Assembly (NCBI GenBank): GCA_023014485.1
Contig: JAJOZX010002356.1
Span: forward strand, 1 to 64,000
DNA from: Bathynomus jamesi
Taxonomy: Eukaryota > Arthropoda > Malacostraca > Isopoda > Cirolanidae
Reading direction: 5' to 3'
DNA: 64,000 nt
The position numbers were made by a program, and so were the translations under genes. Below are positions 23,910 to 35,576 of this stretch, piece after piece. The notes under the pieces were generated by a model, which did no database searches, was not told the origin of the DNA, and was given only the letters and a program-made list of their open reading frames with translations. Numbering within the stretch: position 1 is the first letter of the stretch; every line of letters starts with the position of its first letter.

Positions 23910-25142
23910 AATCTTCTTCTTCTTCTTCTTCCGCAGCTTATTATCCCATCTTTACATGGGGTCGCTGTTTTTGGTTCGTCTTCTCCACTCTCCTCTGTCG
24001 TATACCGCGTCCTCCTCCAAGTCCTTCTCCCTGATGTCCGCCACCACACAATCCCTCCATCTCATCTTCGGTCTTCCTCTTCTTCTCCGTCCCGGCAACT
24101 CCATCTCCAGCACTCTGCGCCACACATACTCCTCCTCTCTTCTCCTGACGTGTCCATACCACCTCAGCCTGGCCTCCTGCACCTTCTTAGATGCTTCCGC
24201 CACCTTCACTGTTCCCCTTATATGCTCATTTCTGACCCTATCCCTCCTCGTCACTCCACACATCCATCTCAACATCTTCATTTCCGCCACATCGATTTTT
24301 CTTTCATTGCTCTTCTTCATTGGCACAGTCTCCATTCCATACAACATTGCCGGCCTCACCACTGTTTTGAATACCTTTCCCTTCAGTTTCACTGGGACCC
24401 TCTTATCACAGAGCACCCCTGATACGTCCCTCCAGTTCTTCCACCCCGACTGTATTCTACAGTTTATCTCTCTCTCTGCTCCCCCCTCTGCATCCACTGT
24501 TGACCCCAAGTATTTAAAATACTCCACCGTCTTAACACGCTCTCCACTCAATGTCACTTCCCCTCCTCGGTCCTGCTGCACATCACATCTCATATATTCG
24601 GTCTTCTTTCGGCTAATTCTCATCCCCCTACTTTCCAACGCCTCTCTCCAATTTTCCAACTGCTGCTCCACCTCCTCTTTCGTCTCCCCACTCAACACAA
24701 CATCGTCTGCATACATCATGCACCACGGCGCCTCCCCTCTAATCCTGTCCGTCAACACATCGAATACCACATTGAAAAGGAAGGGGCTCAAAGCTGATCC
24801 TTGGTGCAGACCAACTTCCACCCCAAAGCTCTCTGACACACCCACACTACTCCTCACCTTAGTTGTTACTCCCCTGTACATCCCCTTGATCAATTTAACA
24901 TACTTCTCCGGTACCATCTTTTCCCTTAAGCATCTCCAAACTTCCTGCCGTGGTATCCTATCATATGCCTTCTCCAAGTCAATAAAAACCATGTGCAACG
25001 CCTTCTGCCCCTCTCTGTACCTCTCTGCCAACTGTTTCAATCCAAAAACTGCATCTGTCGTTCTCCTTCCCGGTATAAATCCAAACTGTTCCACTGACAC
25101 TTCCGCTTCGTCTCTCAACCTACTCTCCACAATAACCATCTT
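23910..25142 (-). mobile_element. RTE-like non-LTR retrotransposon, 5' truncated
   Basis: The element ends at a GAA-type trinucleotide tail (reverse strand; TTC run at 23917-23936) just after the stop codon, as in RTE-type elements with very short 3' UTRs. It is truncated in the RT domain at about 25142, where Polinton sequence resumes. The coding sequence is unbroken, suggesting recent insertion. Confidence 0.8.
23952..25139 (-). CDS. RTE-like reverse transcriptase, N-terminally truncated
   Basis: 395 codons without a stop. RT motifs in order: FGFIPGRRTTDAVF, FIDLEKAYDRIP (motif A Asp), GLHQGSALSPFLF (motif B), MMYADDVVLSG (motif C), then thumb and a C-terminal RRRRGRPKMRW block. The upstream endonuclease is missing. 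GC content is clearly higher than in the surrounding DNA. A middle piece of the same family lies at 55298-55550. Without the endonuclease this copy cannot move on its own. Confidence 0.9.
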   Translation of the reverse strand: MVIVESRLRDEAEVSVEQFGFIPGRRTTDAVFGLKQLAERYREGQKALHMVFIDLEKAYDRIPRQEVWRCLREKMVPEKYVKLIKGMYRGVTTKVRSSVGVSESFGVEVGLHQGSALSPFLFNVVFDVLTDRIRGEAPWCMMYADDVVLSGETKEEVEQQLENWREALESRGMRISRKKTEYMRCDVQQDRGGEVTLSGERVKTVEYFKYLGSTVDAEGGAEREINCRIQSGWKNWRDVSGVLCDKRVPVKLKGKVFKTVVRPAMLYGMETVPMKKSNERKIDVAEMKMLRWMCGVTRRDRVRNEHIRGTVKVAEASKKVQEARLRWYGHVRRREEEYVWRRVLEMELPGRRRRGRPKMRWRDCVVADIREKDLEEDAVYDRGEWRRRTKNSDPM

Positions 25143-25167
25143 AAACTACAGAATATACAAACTAACA

Positions 25168-25680
25168 TTATTGGTTACAAATATAACAAAACATCATACT
25201 ATACAACGAGTATGCACAATCGGAAAACGGCTTTTTATCTGTCTGCATACCAATTCGTCGTTTCGTTGAGTGTGACACGGGTCCAATAATTTTTAAAAAA
25301 TTATAGTCTTTAATACGTGACATATGCATGAGAAATGAAAGGCAGTACATCCCACACGTATTACTAAAATATCCTTGCAGCCGGAAGGGATTCCATACAA
25401 CTTCGGGGATATGCAACTGATCGAGAAATTTTACAATAACAGGGTCACTCCAGGGTTGAGTGTTGAGTGAATCAAAATAGTACATGCGTTCCCTATTTTT
25501 AAAATAGATTGCAAACCAATGAATCCCTTCACTACCAATAACATCTGTGTTCACAATAAGGCTACCGCAATTTCTCGTAGATGGCAATTTCAATGTTTCA
25601 TTCTTCGCAAACACACCGATAAATTTGGAACGTGTGATTCGTTCACTATTCATTACTCTCTGAAGTGTATTCGCATTCAT
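25168..25680 (-). CDS. PRO: Polinton adenain-like cysteine protease (PRO)
   Basis: 170 residues, the usual size. It belongs to the adenovirus-type maturation proteases that process capsid proteins. The catalytic set is visible: H54 (GIHWFAIYF), D70 (YYFDSLN), Q102 and C109 (LQGYFSNTCGMYC). No break in the frame, although most neighbours are broken. The gene ends next to the RTE insertion and starts one base after the capsid gene's stop (reverse strand), a tight arrangement typical of Polintons. Confidence 0.92.
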   Translation of the reverse strand: MNANTLQRVMNSERITRSKFIGVFAKNETLKLPSTRNCGSLIVNTDVIGSEGIHWFAIYFKNRERMYYFDSLNTQPWSDPVIVKFLDQLHIPEVVWNPFRLQGYFSNTCGMYCLSFLMHMSRIKDYNFLKIIGPVSHSTKRRIGMQTDKKPFSDCAYSLYSMMFCYICNQ

Positions 25681-25681
25681 T

Positions 25682-26945
25682 TTAAAAGTCAGTGATAATG
25701 CTCCTAAATCTGTCTACTTGTATTAGGGCTTGTGATTCGAGGTAAACTAGCACACTTATAGGCGCGTCAATAGGATTGGTGAATTCCATTCTGACTGAGA
25801 TGTTTCCACTCTGTTGTGGACTTAAGTGTGTATTTACACTAGACGATAAGTCAGGTGTGATTTTAAACGAATAAAGGTTAAATTGATCGACAAAATCTTT
25901 CTGCGTTACACCATTCCCGAGCTCATCACAATCACCTGCAATATGGGCAAGATTACTATATGCTCTCGCGCAAAGCGGGAACACAGCGTCTGATGAATAA
26001 TCCATATCCATACCTCCGCCCAACGCAATGCCATTAACATATAGTTATATTTTTAAGGCCGAAATTCTCTAATTTAAAGGCACTCTTTTTATATTTTCCA
26101 TTCACCGAAGCATGGTCCTGCATCCCGATTAATATCCTTTTAGGTAGATTCCCAGGGCGATGTTTTCTATCTGCTTCGATGCCAACCCTGCTGGCACCGT
26201 GTATAGTTTGATCTGTGCTCTGTTAATTAGGTATTTTACTGTGGCGTTTAGTAAATTTTCTCAGTCTTTATTTGTTTTAGTGAACTTAATTTCACTCGCC
26301 GTACGTGGAGGTATGTCTCCATAATGTGAATCACAACGGGTTTTGCTCCCTCTTCTTGATCAGCATCCAGATTTAAACAGATCTCAGGATTCATGCGGGT
26401 GAGCTATATTTTCATATCCACCCCGTTCACAAGCAACTTCTCCTGGAATGTGAAGTCTGTATGCAGGCTTCCAAAACACTCGTTTATCTTCTTTTTAGAA
26501 TTTTAAAATTTGTCTTTTATACTACTTTCATCTTTAGCTTGATAATAGCCCTCGGCACTTAAAAAGGTTTCCTTCGCTTCTTTGGAAACGTTTAGCACAT
26601 TTTCCAGATAAGATCGTAGGTGGTAGTATCCCGTTCCTGCCGTGTGTTGACCTGATTTAAATATACGTCACACTGGTTGAATAAGGAGTGCAAAAAGTTT
26701 GTTTCAGGGTATACAGCATATTTGTCACCACAGTCCGTTCCATCAGAATGGGCTATCGTAGTTTAGCGTAAATGTGCACACAGCTTGGATCAAAAAAGTA
26801 AGGGCCTGAGCTGGGTATCACGAATTCTGTAGGGGCACTCGGGGAACTAATTGTGTTTAAAGGGTTAATTGTAATAAAGTCACTGTGTTCAACAGAAACT
26901 TGAGATGGAGGCATGTCAAAGAGGGCAGCTCCGATTTACAACATT
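25682..26945 (-). pseudogene. Polinton major capsid protein (double jelly-roll type)
   Basis: The C-terminal 113 codons (25682-26023) are intact, with GDCDELGNGV, QFNLYSFKITPDLS and VRMEFTNPIDAPISVLVYLES, the end typical of the Polinton capsid. Upstream the gene is readable only across stops and frameshifts to an N-terminus near 26914 (MPPSQVSVEHSDF...IYAKL). The span of about 1.25 kb fits a protein near 420 residues. In an active element it would form the virion shell. This copy is dead. Confidence 0.82.
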
Positions 26946-27056
26946 GTGAACTACACGGATGGATGAAGCGTGCCATGACGAGTTAAAAATAGTGCCTCCT
27001 CTCTCGACAAGTAGTAAACAAACTATGATTCATGAGATCAATGTCCTTAGCTTATA

Positions 27057-27433
27057 TCAGTCAAAAAAATGGTCAACCATAGGTTTTATTCGCTTAGAAC
27101 ACTTCTGTTTTGATATCCTTTTACGTTTAATGCCACGTGGTGGTAATCCCTTCTTCCCGACAGCCCTCTTCTTCTTCCCACCACCACGCATTTTTCTCTT
27201 TGCATCGTTGACGATTTCGTCCCGTGTCTTTTTAGAGCTTCTTTAGGTTGAGCCCCAGCCAATATGTCTTCTGCTTTGTTAAGACCTGATTGTAACGCTT
27301 TCCTCCCGAGGTATCTGGCACCCCTCTTCAGCAAGGGGACAGCCGTACGTAGTATGGTTGAAAAAATGGATCCAAGTCCACTACCACGCTGGTATCTCAT
27401 ACCTCGATAGACTGTGAAAGGCTTTCTGTCCAT
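27057..27433 (-). pseudogene. Small basic capsid/core-type protein of Polinton
   Basis: Starts MDRKPFTVYRGMRYQRGSG, then a hydrophobic Gly/Ala segment (LGSIFSTILRTAVPLLKRG) and ARYLGRKALQSG. Near 27240 the authentic reading shifts frame into a Lys/Arg-rich tail with GGGKKKRAVGKK and KRKRISK, ending at 27057. The layout (amphipathic N-terminal part plus basic tail) resembles adenovirus minor capsid or core proteins; the exact counterpart is not certain. It lies between the capsid and penton-like genes. Confidence 0.65.
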
Positions 27434-27489
27434 TATAACTCAGTGCGTCGAAAGTGCAGCTTCACTGTTAAGCTCCAGTTACCGAATGG

Positions 27490-27826
27490 GAAGTTTTTCC
27501 CTCAATCGTTCTTATATATCCTAGTGTTACTTCTGTACTGTAATACCGTGCATCCTTAGTGAGGGAGGTACGCATGGTTTCATCCCGAGTTACCACGGCT
27601 TTTTCACACTCTTTACAGTCTCTAAGAATCCTTAAAACGGGTTCTTTATAATTAGTACTTCAAAAAAGGGTATTCAACTGAATTTCGCATATACCCACCT
27701 CATACGTATCACGACCCAATTCAATGGTCCGTGGAGTTCTGTTACAAAGTTGGCTAGTGTGTTGTTAGGGTGTACAGAGAGGGACGAGGAGGACGGGAGT
27801 GTGACGTAGGAATGGTTAGGCGCCAT
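27490..27826 (-). pseudogene. Penton-like capsid protein fragment of Polinton
   Basis: Starts at the ATG at 27824-27826 with YVTLPSSSSSLSVHPNNTLANFVTEL, a beginning I associate with a Polinton minor capsid gene. After about 50 codons the frame breaks and is readable only in pieces. The assignment as penton-like rests on gene order and this short similarity. Confidence 0.45.
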
Positions 27827-27834
27827 GTTGCATA

Positions 27835-29450
27835 CTATTTAAGCTTCATTATTGCATCAGCTTTTATATAGGTGTTGAAGCTTTCTGGGTATCCTAGCCA
27901 TTTCACCAGGTACATTTTTTTCTTTCCTGAACCTTTGCTTCCTAAAATTTTCTCAATTTTAAACACATTTTTTCCTAATTAAATGTCACTTTCTGCAACT
28001 ATCTCGTCTTTAGATTTCATAGCCCTAACTTTAAAAATATCGCGTGTCCATCCTTGCTCAAATCCCTTTTCGAATTTATTTCCCGAACGCGACAGCCTTA
28101 CATGATCATTGATTTTGAAATGTGTAGTGTGGTGGTGGTGCTACATCTCTTCTCACCTCTGGGCGCGTACCTCTTTCTGAAACTTCGTTAGGTGTTGTCC
28201 CAATCGTGCGATGGTGTGAGCGGTTATAGGATGAGGCCAATGATTCCAGAATATCTAGAAATCTCTGTATGTGTTTTTATGTGTAAAATAGCGGTGCATG
28301 CGTTCCTTTATGGTACGTCGAACTCTTTCAGCTAAAGATGCCTTATGTATAGAATTGGTAGTGTAGTAGCTGATATTAAAGTCTGTCAACATGTTCTGAA
28401 AAGCTCTGCCTATAAATTCTTTCCCCATATCCGTACAAAAATAGCCAGGAACCCTGTTTTCTTTCAACATTAACGTTTTGGTGTCTTCAGCAACTGTTTC
28501 AGGCGATTTATTTTTCAGAGGAATTAGCCACAGATATCTAGAGAATACAGCTATTATGAATAGGAAGTAGCGGTAACCATCGTTATACACTGAATATCTT
28601 TGCATGTGTGTTAAATCTGCTTGCCAAATAGAGTCAATCGAAGCAGCTGTTGTCACGGCTGTTTTAAACCTTTTTCTCACAGGTTTATGAAGTGTATAAG
28701 CATCCTGCTCCCGCAAAAAACTCTCAACATCTTTTTTCCCTACTCCGTAAACACTTCTGCACAGTCTATCTACGTCTCCGTAGGAGGCTGGGCTAGAAAT
28801 TAGGGTGGATCGATTTTACATTTTTTTCGATTTCCATATTCTAATAGAGACAAAAACTTGCGCATGCATGAGAAAATAGCCTCTGCAAAATCTTAGCTTA
28901 ATAGGTAATCATCTTCTGCCCCCGGCAGAGCGATGAAAATCATATTTTAGTAGTCAAAAACGTATTTTTAAACCCTAGCCTAGAGTCATAAAATTTTGCG
29001 TGCGTGTTATTTCATGCCTAAGCAACGATATAAATGCTATGGGAAATATATAAATGCATTATTTAAGACAAAGAGCCGATCTGAAAATATGTATATTATA
29101 CATATTTTCAGATCGGCTCTTTGTCTTAAATAATGCATTTATATGTTTCCCATAGCATTTATATCGTTGCTTAGGCATGAAATAACACGCACGCAAAATT
29201 TTATGAGTCTAGGCTAGGGTTTAAAAATACGTTTTTGACTACTAAAATATGATTTTCATCGCTCTGCCGGGGGCAGAAGATGATTACCTATTAAGCTAAG
29301 ATTTTGCAGAGGCTATTTTCTCATGCATGCGCAAGTTTTTGTCTCTATTAGAATATGGAAATCGAAAAAAATGTAAAATCGATCCACCCTACTAGAAATA
29401 TCATAATAGCGTCTTCTTAATATGTTAGCCATTTGTGTATTTTAGAGGCA
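27835..29450 (-). pseudogene. INT: Polinton retroviral-type integrase with chromodomain
   Basis: Core frame 28255-28716 has the integrase triad: Asp in IWQADLTHM, Asp in YFCTDMGKEFIG, and Glu 34 residues later in KASLAERVRR. Downstream, across frameshifts, comes SYNRSHHRTIGTTPNEV, then a C-terminal chromodomain (KKMYLVKWLGYPESFN) ending at TAG 27835-27837. The N-terminal zinc-binding part is split by the 591-bp palindrome at 28801-29391; coding resumes as KIHKWLTY beyond it. In Polintons this enzyme inserts the linear DNA. Inactive here. Confidence 0.85.
28801..29391. mobile_element. 591-bp near-perfect palindromic foldback element
   Basis: Two arms of about 290 bp meet near 29096 with almost no spacer. 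Ends are TAGGGTGGATCG and its inverse. A perfect 8-bp duplication CTAGAAAT flanks it (28793-28800, 29392-29399), a hAT-type target duplication. It encodes nothing and interrupts the integrase gene. Confidence 0.92.
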
Positions 29451-29655
29451 CGTGGGTAGGGTTGATCGTTGTTTAACCTCTTCTTTTTCCTCTTCAGAGG
29501 TTTTACCGTCGGGGTGATGGCATCTTCAATTGTGTCACGTGCGATGCATGTTCCAAGTTTTTTAACCTGTTCAGATTTCCTATCATTGTTTTGGGGACAT
29601 TTATTTGTTGTAGTCTTGCTTTAATATGCTTCCATCCTGATGGTGACGGCCGATC

Positions 29656-30132
29656 CTACTTTCTCACCAGATCATGGACGATGTCTACGATATTTGATCC
29701 CTGTACCTTTGCTCCTTCCACAATGATCTCACCTGTATCGGTCCATTGTATGGTGGGGTCCTCACTCAATAGATTATAAAGACTTAAACCTTTATTCCTC
29801 AATGTATGTGGGAGGGTGCTTTTTAATACATGCTCGATATGTTGTGTGACCGACCCATATAATCTTTGGTTGGTCAGCTTATCGTCGGACACAGGCCCTA
29901 TGTCACCATGTCCATCGTTCCCCATGCTGTGCCTAATAACCACGAGAATCTCTGTCGGATTCTTATAATTTTCGTACTCGGGAAGAAATTTCTGCAGAGC
30001 TTCTTGGTATAAGATTCTTTTCTCATCAGGTGTTTTTTCACTGTTTAATAAGGTTAACAATTCGCTTTCCATTCTTTTAAGCCTGCTTTTACGGGGACCA
30101 AGGTCCGTGTCTGGATTCTTTGAGCTTTGCAT
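29656..30132 (-). CDS. Conserved Polinton protein of unknown function
   Basis: 158 residues without a break. Charged N-terminal half (PRKSRLKRMESELLTLLNSE), then a C-terminal block IQWTDTGEIIVEGAKVQGSN followed by IVDIVHDLVRK. I recognise this ending from other Polinton elements, where its role is not established. It is transcribed away from the polymerase gene; the 80-bp gap to 30215 probably holds both promoters. Confidence 0.7.
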   Translation of the reverse strand: MQSSKNPDTDLGPRKSRLKRMESELLTLLNSEKTPDEKRILYQEALQKFLPEYENYKNPTEILVVIRHSMGNDGHGDIGPVSDDKLTNQRLYGSVTQHIEHVLKSTLPHTLRNKGLSLYNLLSEDPTIQWTDTGEIIVEGAKVQGSNIVDIVHDLVRK

Positions 30133-30214
30133 GAAGCATACACCTCGTGTGGAATCACTACCACTTTCTTCATTATATTAATTAGTCAGTAAAGGACCCA
30201 AAACTGAAAATAAG

Positions 30215-33200
30215 ATGGGGAGGAATGACAGTGTAGTTGTGATCACAGAATCCATCTGCGCTGACGAACCCTCACCAGCGATACCTGTAGCACGCGCCAA
30301 TTCAAAGCGGCGGCATGATGAAGAGTCCACCACGTCAGGAATAAAGCGCGCCAGGATTGCGCCGGGTGTTAAACCGCCAGTAATAGAGCCTCAACCCTCT
30401 ACGTCTTACGACACAACCCCCACAATAGTACCTTCCTTAAATATACCGCATTATTCCTGTTCAATTCCGGGTACATCTTCCACAGCATCTTCTCGTTCTG
30501 TTCAGGATGGCATAACATTCGAGTTGGTGCGCACCGCTACCCCCACCCCAGCCTTGACTAGAAATCGATATATAGTCAGGGTTGATCCTAGATCCATATA
30601 TAGCAATGGTTTTGAACACGGACTACGGCGCATAGTTGAACGTATTGTAGAGTTTGCCCTTCAGAACCGGAAGAACGTGAAGTCAGGACGAGGCTGTCCT
30701 TCGGATTCGGGTCAGATGACGGAGATGTAGATGATTTTTGGGTAGTAATACCGTTCAGACGCTTGGCAGCTGAAGATATAGAGTATATATTAGGCCGTAT
30801 AATGCATGTGTCTCAAAGTAGTATAGCCTTCAATATGGACAACTTCACGGTAAATATTGACCGTGTATTCCGTGTTGCGGGTCATAGTGCCACACCTTAT
30901 ACTCTTAACTTCAATTCTCAGGCTATTTACAGACGAAATATAAACGCCAATCGTGGTTGCGGCTTTATGGCAGTAGTCTTGGCCCGTATGTTTACTGTAG
31001 TGAATACACGGGTCAAAAACATTTGGTTGCCTACAGTAGTGGAGCGTGCCCGTAAACTTGCTGTAGACTGTAAACTTGAATTTGACTGTAATATGGATCC
31101 TGAAGAGCTGAGAAGGGTAGGACAGGAAATGAATGCTCGTATAGTTGTATTTGGAATGGATGATCGTCGTAGAACCGTGTATGTTTTTAAAAGCAGTGTG
31201 AGAGATCGAACAAGACCCCTACTTATTTTAGGGCTGTCAGGAACAACATATCTACCCATCCGTATTATAAGAAACCTTTACGCGAGTTATGATAAAAGTC
31301 GAAAATATGGAAGGCATCATGATTTGTGTAAGGGATGTATCGAGTTTGCGGATGATAGAGTGAAACATTGTAAAGAGTGCCACATGATATGTGAGCAGTG
31401 TAAAAGCTTCAAATGTGAAAGCCGTGTAGTTGAAGCTAAGAAGAGGGATTGTGATGTGTGTAGACGCACATTTTTCAATAATAACTGTTTTGAGCTCCAT
31501 AAATCAATTGGCACGTTCAGGAAAATGAGAATCTGTGAATGTGGTATGTTTCATATGATGGATAATTGGGGGAATTTCAAGCATAAATGTGATGAAATTC
31601 ACTGCTCTACATGCCATGAGAAATATAAGGCGGTTGGAGTAAAGCATGAAAGACGCTAAGCCTAAAAATACCCTTGTATAACTGTGTACTACGATATAGA
31701 AACATATATGAACGCTGAAACCAAAGAGGTTATTCCACATTTACTTGTAAGTCAGACTATCTGTGATGAGTGTATGGACAGCGAGTGTGATGAGTGTCAA
31801 AAATGTGGTAAACGGACAAACGTTTTTAAAACGAATGCCCACGATAGCCCTGTGAAACTCTTTGTGTCCTATATTGTCAAGTGTACGGACAAGTTAAAAT
31901 AAATGACTGTATATTCTCGCCCATAACGGGGCAAAATTTTACACACACTTCCTTTATAAGGAGTTGCTTGAGCACAAGTCATCTGAGATATTTACAGGCG
32001 ATCCCTTGAAAAGAGGCAACAAACTAATACAGATGCAGATAAGAGGTAATGTACAGTTTAAAGACACTTTATTATTCACACCTTGTAAATTAGCAAAGCT
32101 ATCCAAGGTGATGGGTGTAGCCGCTGAAGTTTCAAAAGGATATTTCCCTTACACATTCCTCACTAGCGAAACTTTAAATTACGTAGGACTACCTCCACCC
32201 AAACATTACTTTAACTATGAATGTATGAGTACAGATGAACGTGAAGATTTTGACCGATACTACAACAGTTTTAATGAATGTAATCCTTATAATATAGCTG
32301 ATGAATGTGAGCGTTATTGCGTGAATGATGTGCGCGTGCTTAGAGTATGTTTCCAGGCCTTTAGAAGGATGTACATAGGCCGTTTCAAATGCGATCCGTT
32401 GCAAGTCGCAACCACGATCGCCTCATTATGTTTTACGGTGTTTAAGAATAACTTCATGCCTAAAGACACCTTAGCCATTATCCACAGAAACAATCCCCGC
32501 AGTTATGGGCACAAGGCTATTTACTGACTCATACACCTAGAGCAGCAGACAGGTGTATACATAAAGCATGCCCGCAACACTAGTGAAGTACCCAGTAAGG
32601 TTAATGGTCGTGTTTTTTGGGTTGATGGTCTAAGTGAAAACCGTGAGAAGACTGTGTACTCCTTTAACGGTTGCTGGTGGCACGGATGCCCCCGTCCTGA
32701 GTGTGGAATCGTAGGAGATATCCACGGTAGATCTGCCGACAGTCTTGCCTGGACCCGCACCCGCGATCAACTTATAGGCTCCCAGTTTACTCACAAAGTC
32801 TTGTGGGAGCATGAGTGTGATGCACTGATGGAAACAGATGGAGAGTAGCGTTGATCAAACATTCAATGGTGCTGGATCCTCTCAAATGCGGTAATAGCTT
32901 GTTCGGAGGGCGCACAAATCCCTTGAAGCTATACTTTCCGCCTACGGAGGGCGTGAAACTCCATTACTACGACTTCTGTTCTTTATATCCCTACGTGATG
33001 AAGAACAATCCGTACCCCGTGGGTGCACCTGAGAAACTGGTGGGATCTGATCTGCCCACCATCGAGGTTTTCTCAACAAATTTGAACGGGTACTATTTCG
33101 GCCTTTCTTTAGTAGATGTGCTGCCCCCACGCGATTTATGGATGCCGATCTTACCCGTCTTTATCGATCACAAGCTCATGTTTCCCTGGTGCGTGAAGTA

Positions 33201-34260
33201 CGCAGAGGAGAACAATGAGGAATGTAATCATACAGCCAACCAGCGAAAGATCAGAGGTGTATATACAAGTCCAGAGCTGGATCTTGCTGTTCGCCATGGC
33301 TACATAATATTGAAGATACATGAGATGTGGAGGTTTCAGAAGCTACCCAACCTTTTCACGCCATATATAAACGCTTTTTTGAAGGATAAGGTCGAAGCAT
33401 CAGGCAGGGTATCGGCGAGGAGTTGATACCGAAGATGAAAAATCGGACTATATTCAACGTTACCGTGACCGGAAGATATACAGCTTGACCGTTCCCGAAT
33501 TGTAAAGAACCCTGGCAAGCGCTTTAGTGCAAAGTTGTGTCTAAGCAGTCTTTGGGGAAAATTTGCACAGAATACTGGCAAAGGGAACGTTCATTTCGCA
33601 CAAAGTTATAGTGAAGTCTGGGATTATGCCAACGCTGCCGATAAAGAGGTCATGGAGATCGTGAATGTAGGTAATACTTACATAATAAAGTACAACAATA
33701 CCGAATTGGCCACAGATACCTTACGGGTTACAAACATACCTGTAGCTAGCTTCACAACGGCCTACGCACGCATCAAACTTTGGGGCCTATTGCATTCTCT
33801 TGGGCGGAGGGTTTTGTACACCAATACAGATAGTGTGATATTCACAGAGAGGGAGGGTGAATACATGCCTCCTATTGGTGAATTCCTCGGAGACTTGACT
33901 GATGAGATCAAGCATGTGTATGGAGACATCGCATACGCCCACTCTTTTGTCTCAACAGGGCCAAAAACCTACGGGGTACGGGTGAGGGTGGGGGAGGATA
34001 TGAAATATATCGTGAAGGCTAAGGGTATCACGCTCAACCAGGCGAATCGGCGGGTCGTTAACTTTGATTCGCTGAAGGATCTAGTGTGCTTGGATGATGA
34101 TGAGTGCGACCGGCCGCCCCAACTAACTGTAGGTACCCACAATTTTCGGGTGCAGAAGCTGGGGGCGTGAAGGAACTTAGGGGTACAAAGGTGTGCCATA
34201 ACACGTATAAGAAACTTTACCAGGTGCCTGGTACCTATGATACCGTACCCTTTGCTTACC
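30215..34260 (+). pseudogene. POLB: Polinton protein-primed family B DNA polymerase, copy A
   Basis: Order along the gene: a low-complexity N-terminus, an RGCGFMAVVL region that may be an OTU-like relic, a dense Cys/His stretch (31315-31640, about 20 Cys), then exonuclease motif I YYDIETY (near 31690), II (NGAKFYTHF near 31925, where Asp is replaced by Tyr), III (YCVNDVRVL), polymerase motif A YDFCSLYPYV (near 32970), motif B LSSLWGKFAQ (near 33540) and motif C LYTNTDSVIF (near 33820). Stops or frameshifts occur near 31658, 31900, 32525 (TGA for a Trp), 32848, 33424 and 34165. This enzyme would replicate the element. Inactive. Confidence 0.88.
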
Positions 34261-34374
34261 ATAATCTATGATATGTCTATTGTTAACTTATTTATTACAC
34301 GTATTTGTAAATATATATACACCTTGAATATTTCGTTTATTAAATAAATCGTGCGTCAATGTTTCACTTTCTCC

Positions 34375-34375
<1 letters not shown>

Positions 34376-34410
<35 letters not shown>

Positions 34411-34470
34411 CAGGAGAAAATTCTAAGCTCCGCCCAGCGTGTGTACAGGAGAAAGTTCTAATCTCCGCCC
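34376..34470. repeat. (GT)n run followed by a duplicated 32-bp unit
   Basis: A GT microsatellite, then two copies of a unit containing TACAGGAGAAA...CTCCGCCCA. Polinton B has one related unit at about 40845-40885. Confidence 0.75.
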
Positions 34471-34593
34471 ACTGTACAGTCGGTCACGTGACTCCTGCTA
34501 CTACCTGGGCATATCTCTTCCCTGCGTGCTCAGTTGATCGCAGCAAGCCTTGGATTTCAGACGTGTATTCTCCCGCGTAGAAGAAAAATAGTA

Positions 34594-34919
34594 ATGGCTA
34601 CTTTTAATATTGCGTGTTCGATGTTTATGAAGTGGTATTCGGCAAAGTGCCAAGATGTGGTGGATACTGAAAAACTCCCTATTCCCCCTCCTTTGATACT
34701 TTTAAGGCTACATTGAATCGAGCGAAGGAGCAAGAGGTACAAATACTCTACGGCTATTCTGGCGAGAGCATTGTAGGATTTCGTGGTACAAGCGATGTAT
34801 TGAACTATGTTGTCGGACTAAACTTTATAAAAGCTTGCATATACTGTGAATTAGAAGATACAACACGTGAAGAAGAGAAGCAACGGATATGGATAGTGAG
34901 TCTTGTTGATGAGTGGTGA
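34594..34919 (+). pseudogene. Small conserved Polinton protein, copy A
   Basis: About 105 residues starting MATFNIACSMFMKWYS, with a frameshift near 34690, then FKATLNRAKEQEVQILYGYS and GFRGTSDVLNYVVGLNF. The same protein is encoded inversely in copy B at 40420-40711, so it is a real gene of this Polinton family. I know no function for it. It follows the polymerase on the same strand. Confidence 0.6.
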
Positions 34920-35576
34920 CCCAAGCGATATTATATCATGTTACATCATACCGACTACTCGTACCCTACGGTTGAGAATGTAAATCTTTTTATCATGGAG
35001 AATCTTAAGTATTTTTACCACTATATTAATATATATCATGACGAGGTTTTTAGTGAGGTTGTGGCTAATGGCTGTGTGAGTTTTTAACAGACTTTAGAGA
35101 CGAGTATCGATTGCTAAACAAAAAGGATAAATATGGGCATATGTTTCTCTCAAATAGTGCACCGGATTGTGAAGATTTAGTTTGTGGAAATGAGCGATAA
35201 AACATTAAAACCTATATTGCTTAATGTACGGAAAATTTCTCAAAACACCTACCCATTATAATGTGGTACAAGTATTCTCTTACATGTTGGAACAGCGCCG
35301 TACACGTTTCATGAGCTTATGGTGTGACTCACACTTCCCGTCGAGCCGATCCGTTGCATGTGGCTTATAGTCATCTCAGAGGTTGAACTGACTGGACGTG
35401 CGCTCCTCGAATACGATGGAACTTCCTTTGAGCAGCATTCTCAATGTCGTGTACGATGTGTCCCTGACGAAGTCGTTGCGAGTGTTCAGGCGTAAAACCA
35501 GTGCCATAACTATGTACTGGAAACGACTTGTAGACAAACAAACAAACGGAATGTTGTTTATTTAAGTGTTGAGGAG
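34920..35576 (+). pseudogene. Decayed coding segment between two Polinton genes
   Basis: Short frames continue in the forward direction (HHTDYSYPTVENVNLFIMEN; LTGRALLEYDGTSFEQH) but are cut by stops. This segment is absent from Polinton B, where a deletion between two AGTGAG repeats removes it. Confidence 0.45.

Noticed and set aside
23956..25269. 437-codon forward open frame
   Set aside because: It is the antisense shadow of the RTE reverse transcriptase, which has all RT motifs on the reverse strand.
27086..27240. C-terminal end of the small basic Polinton protein in its open frame
   Set aside because: The neighbouring frame gives the expected GGGKKKR-type basic tail, so the open frame is a product of a frameshift.
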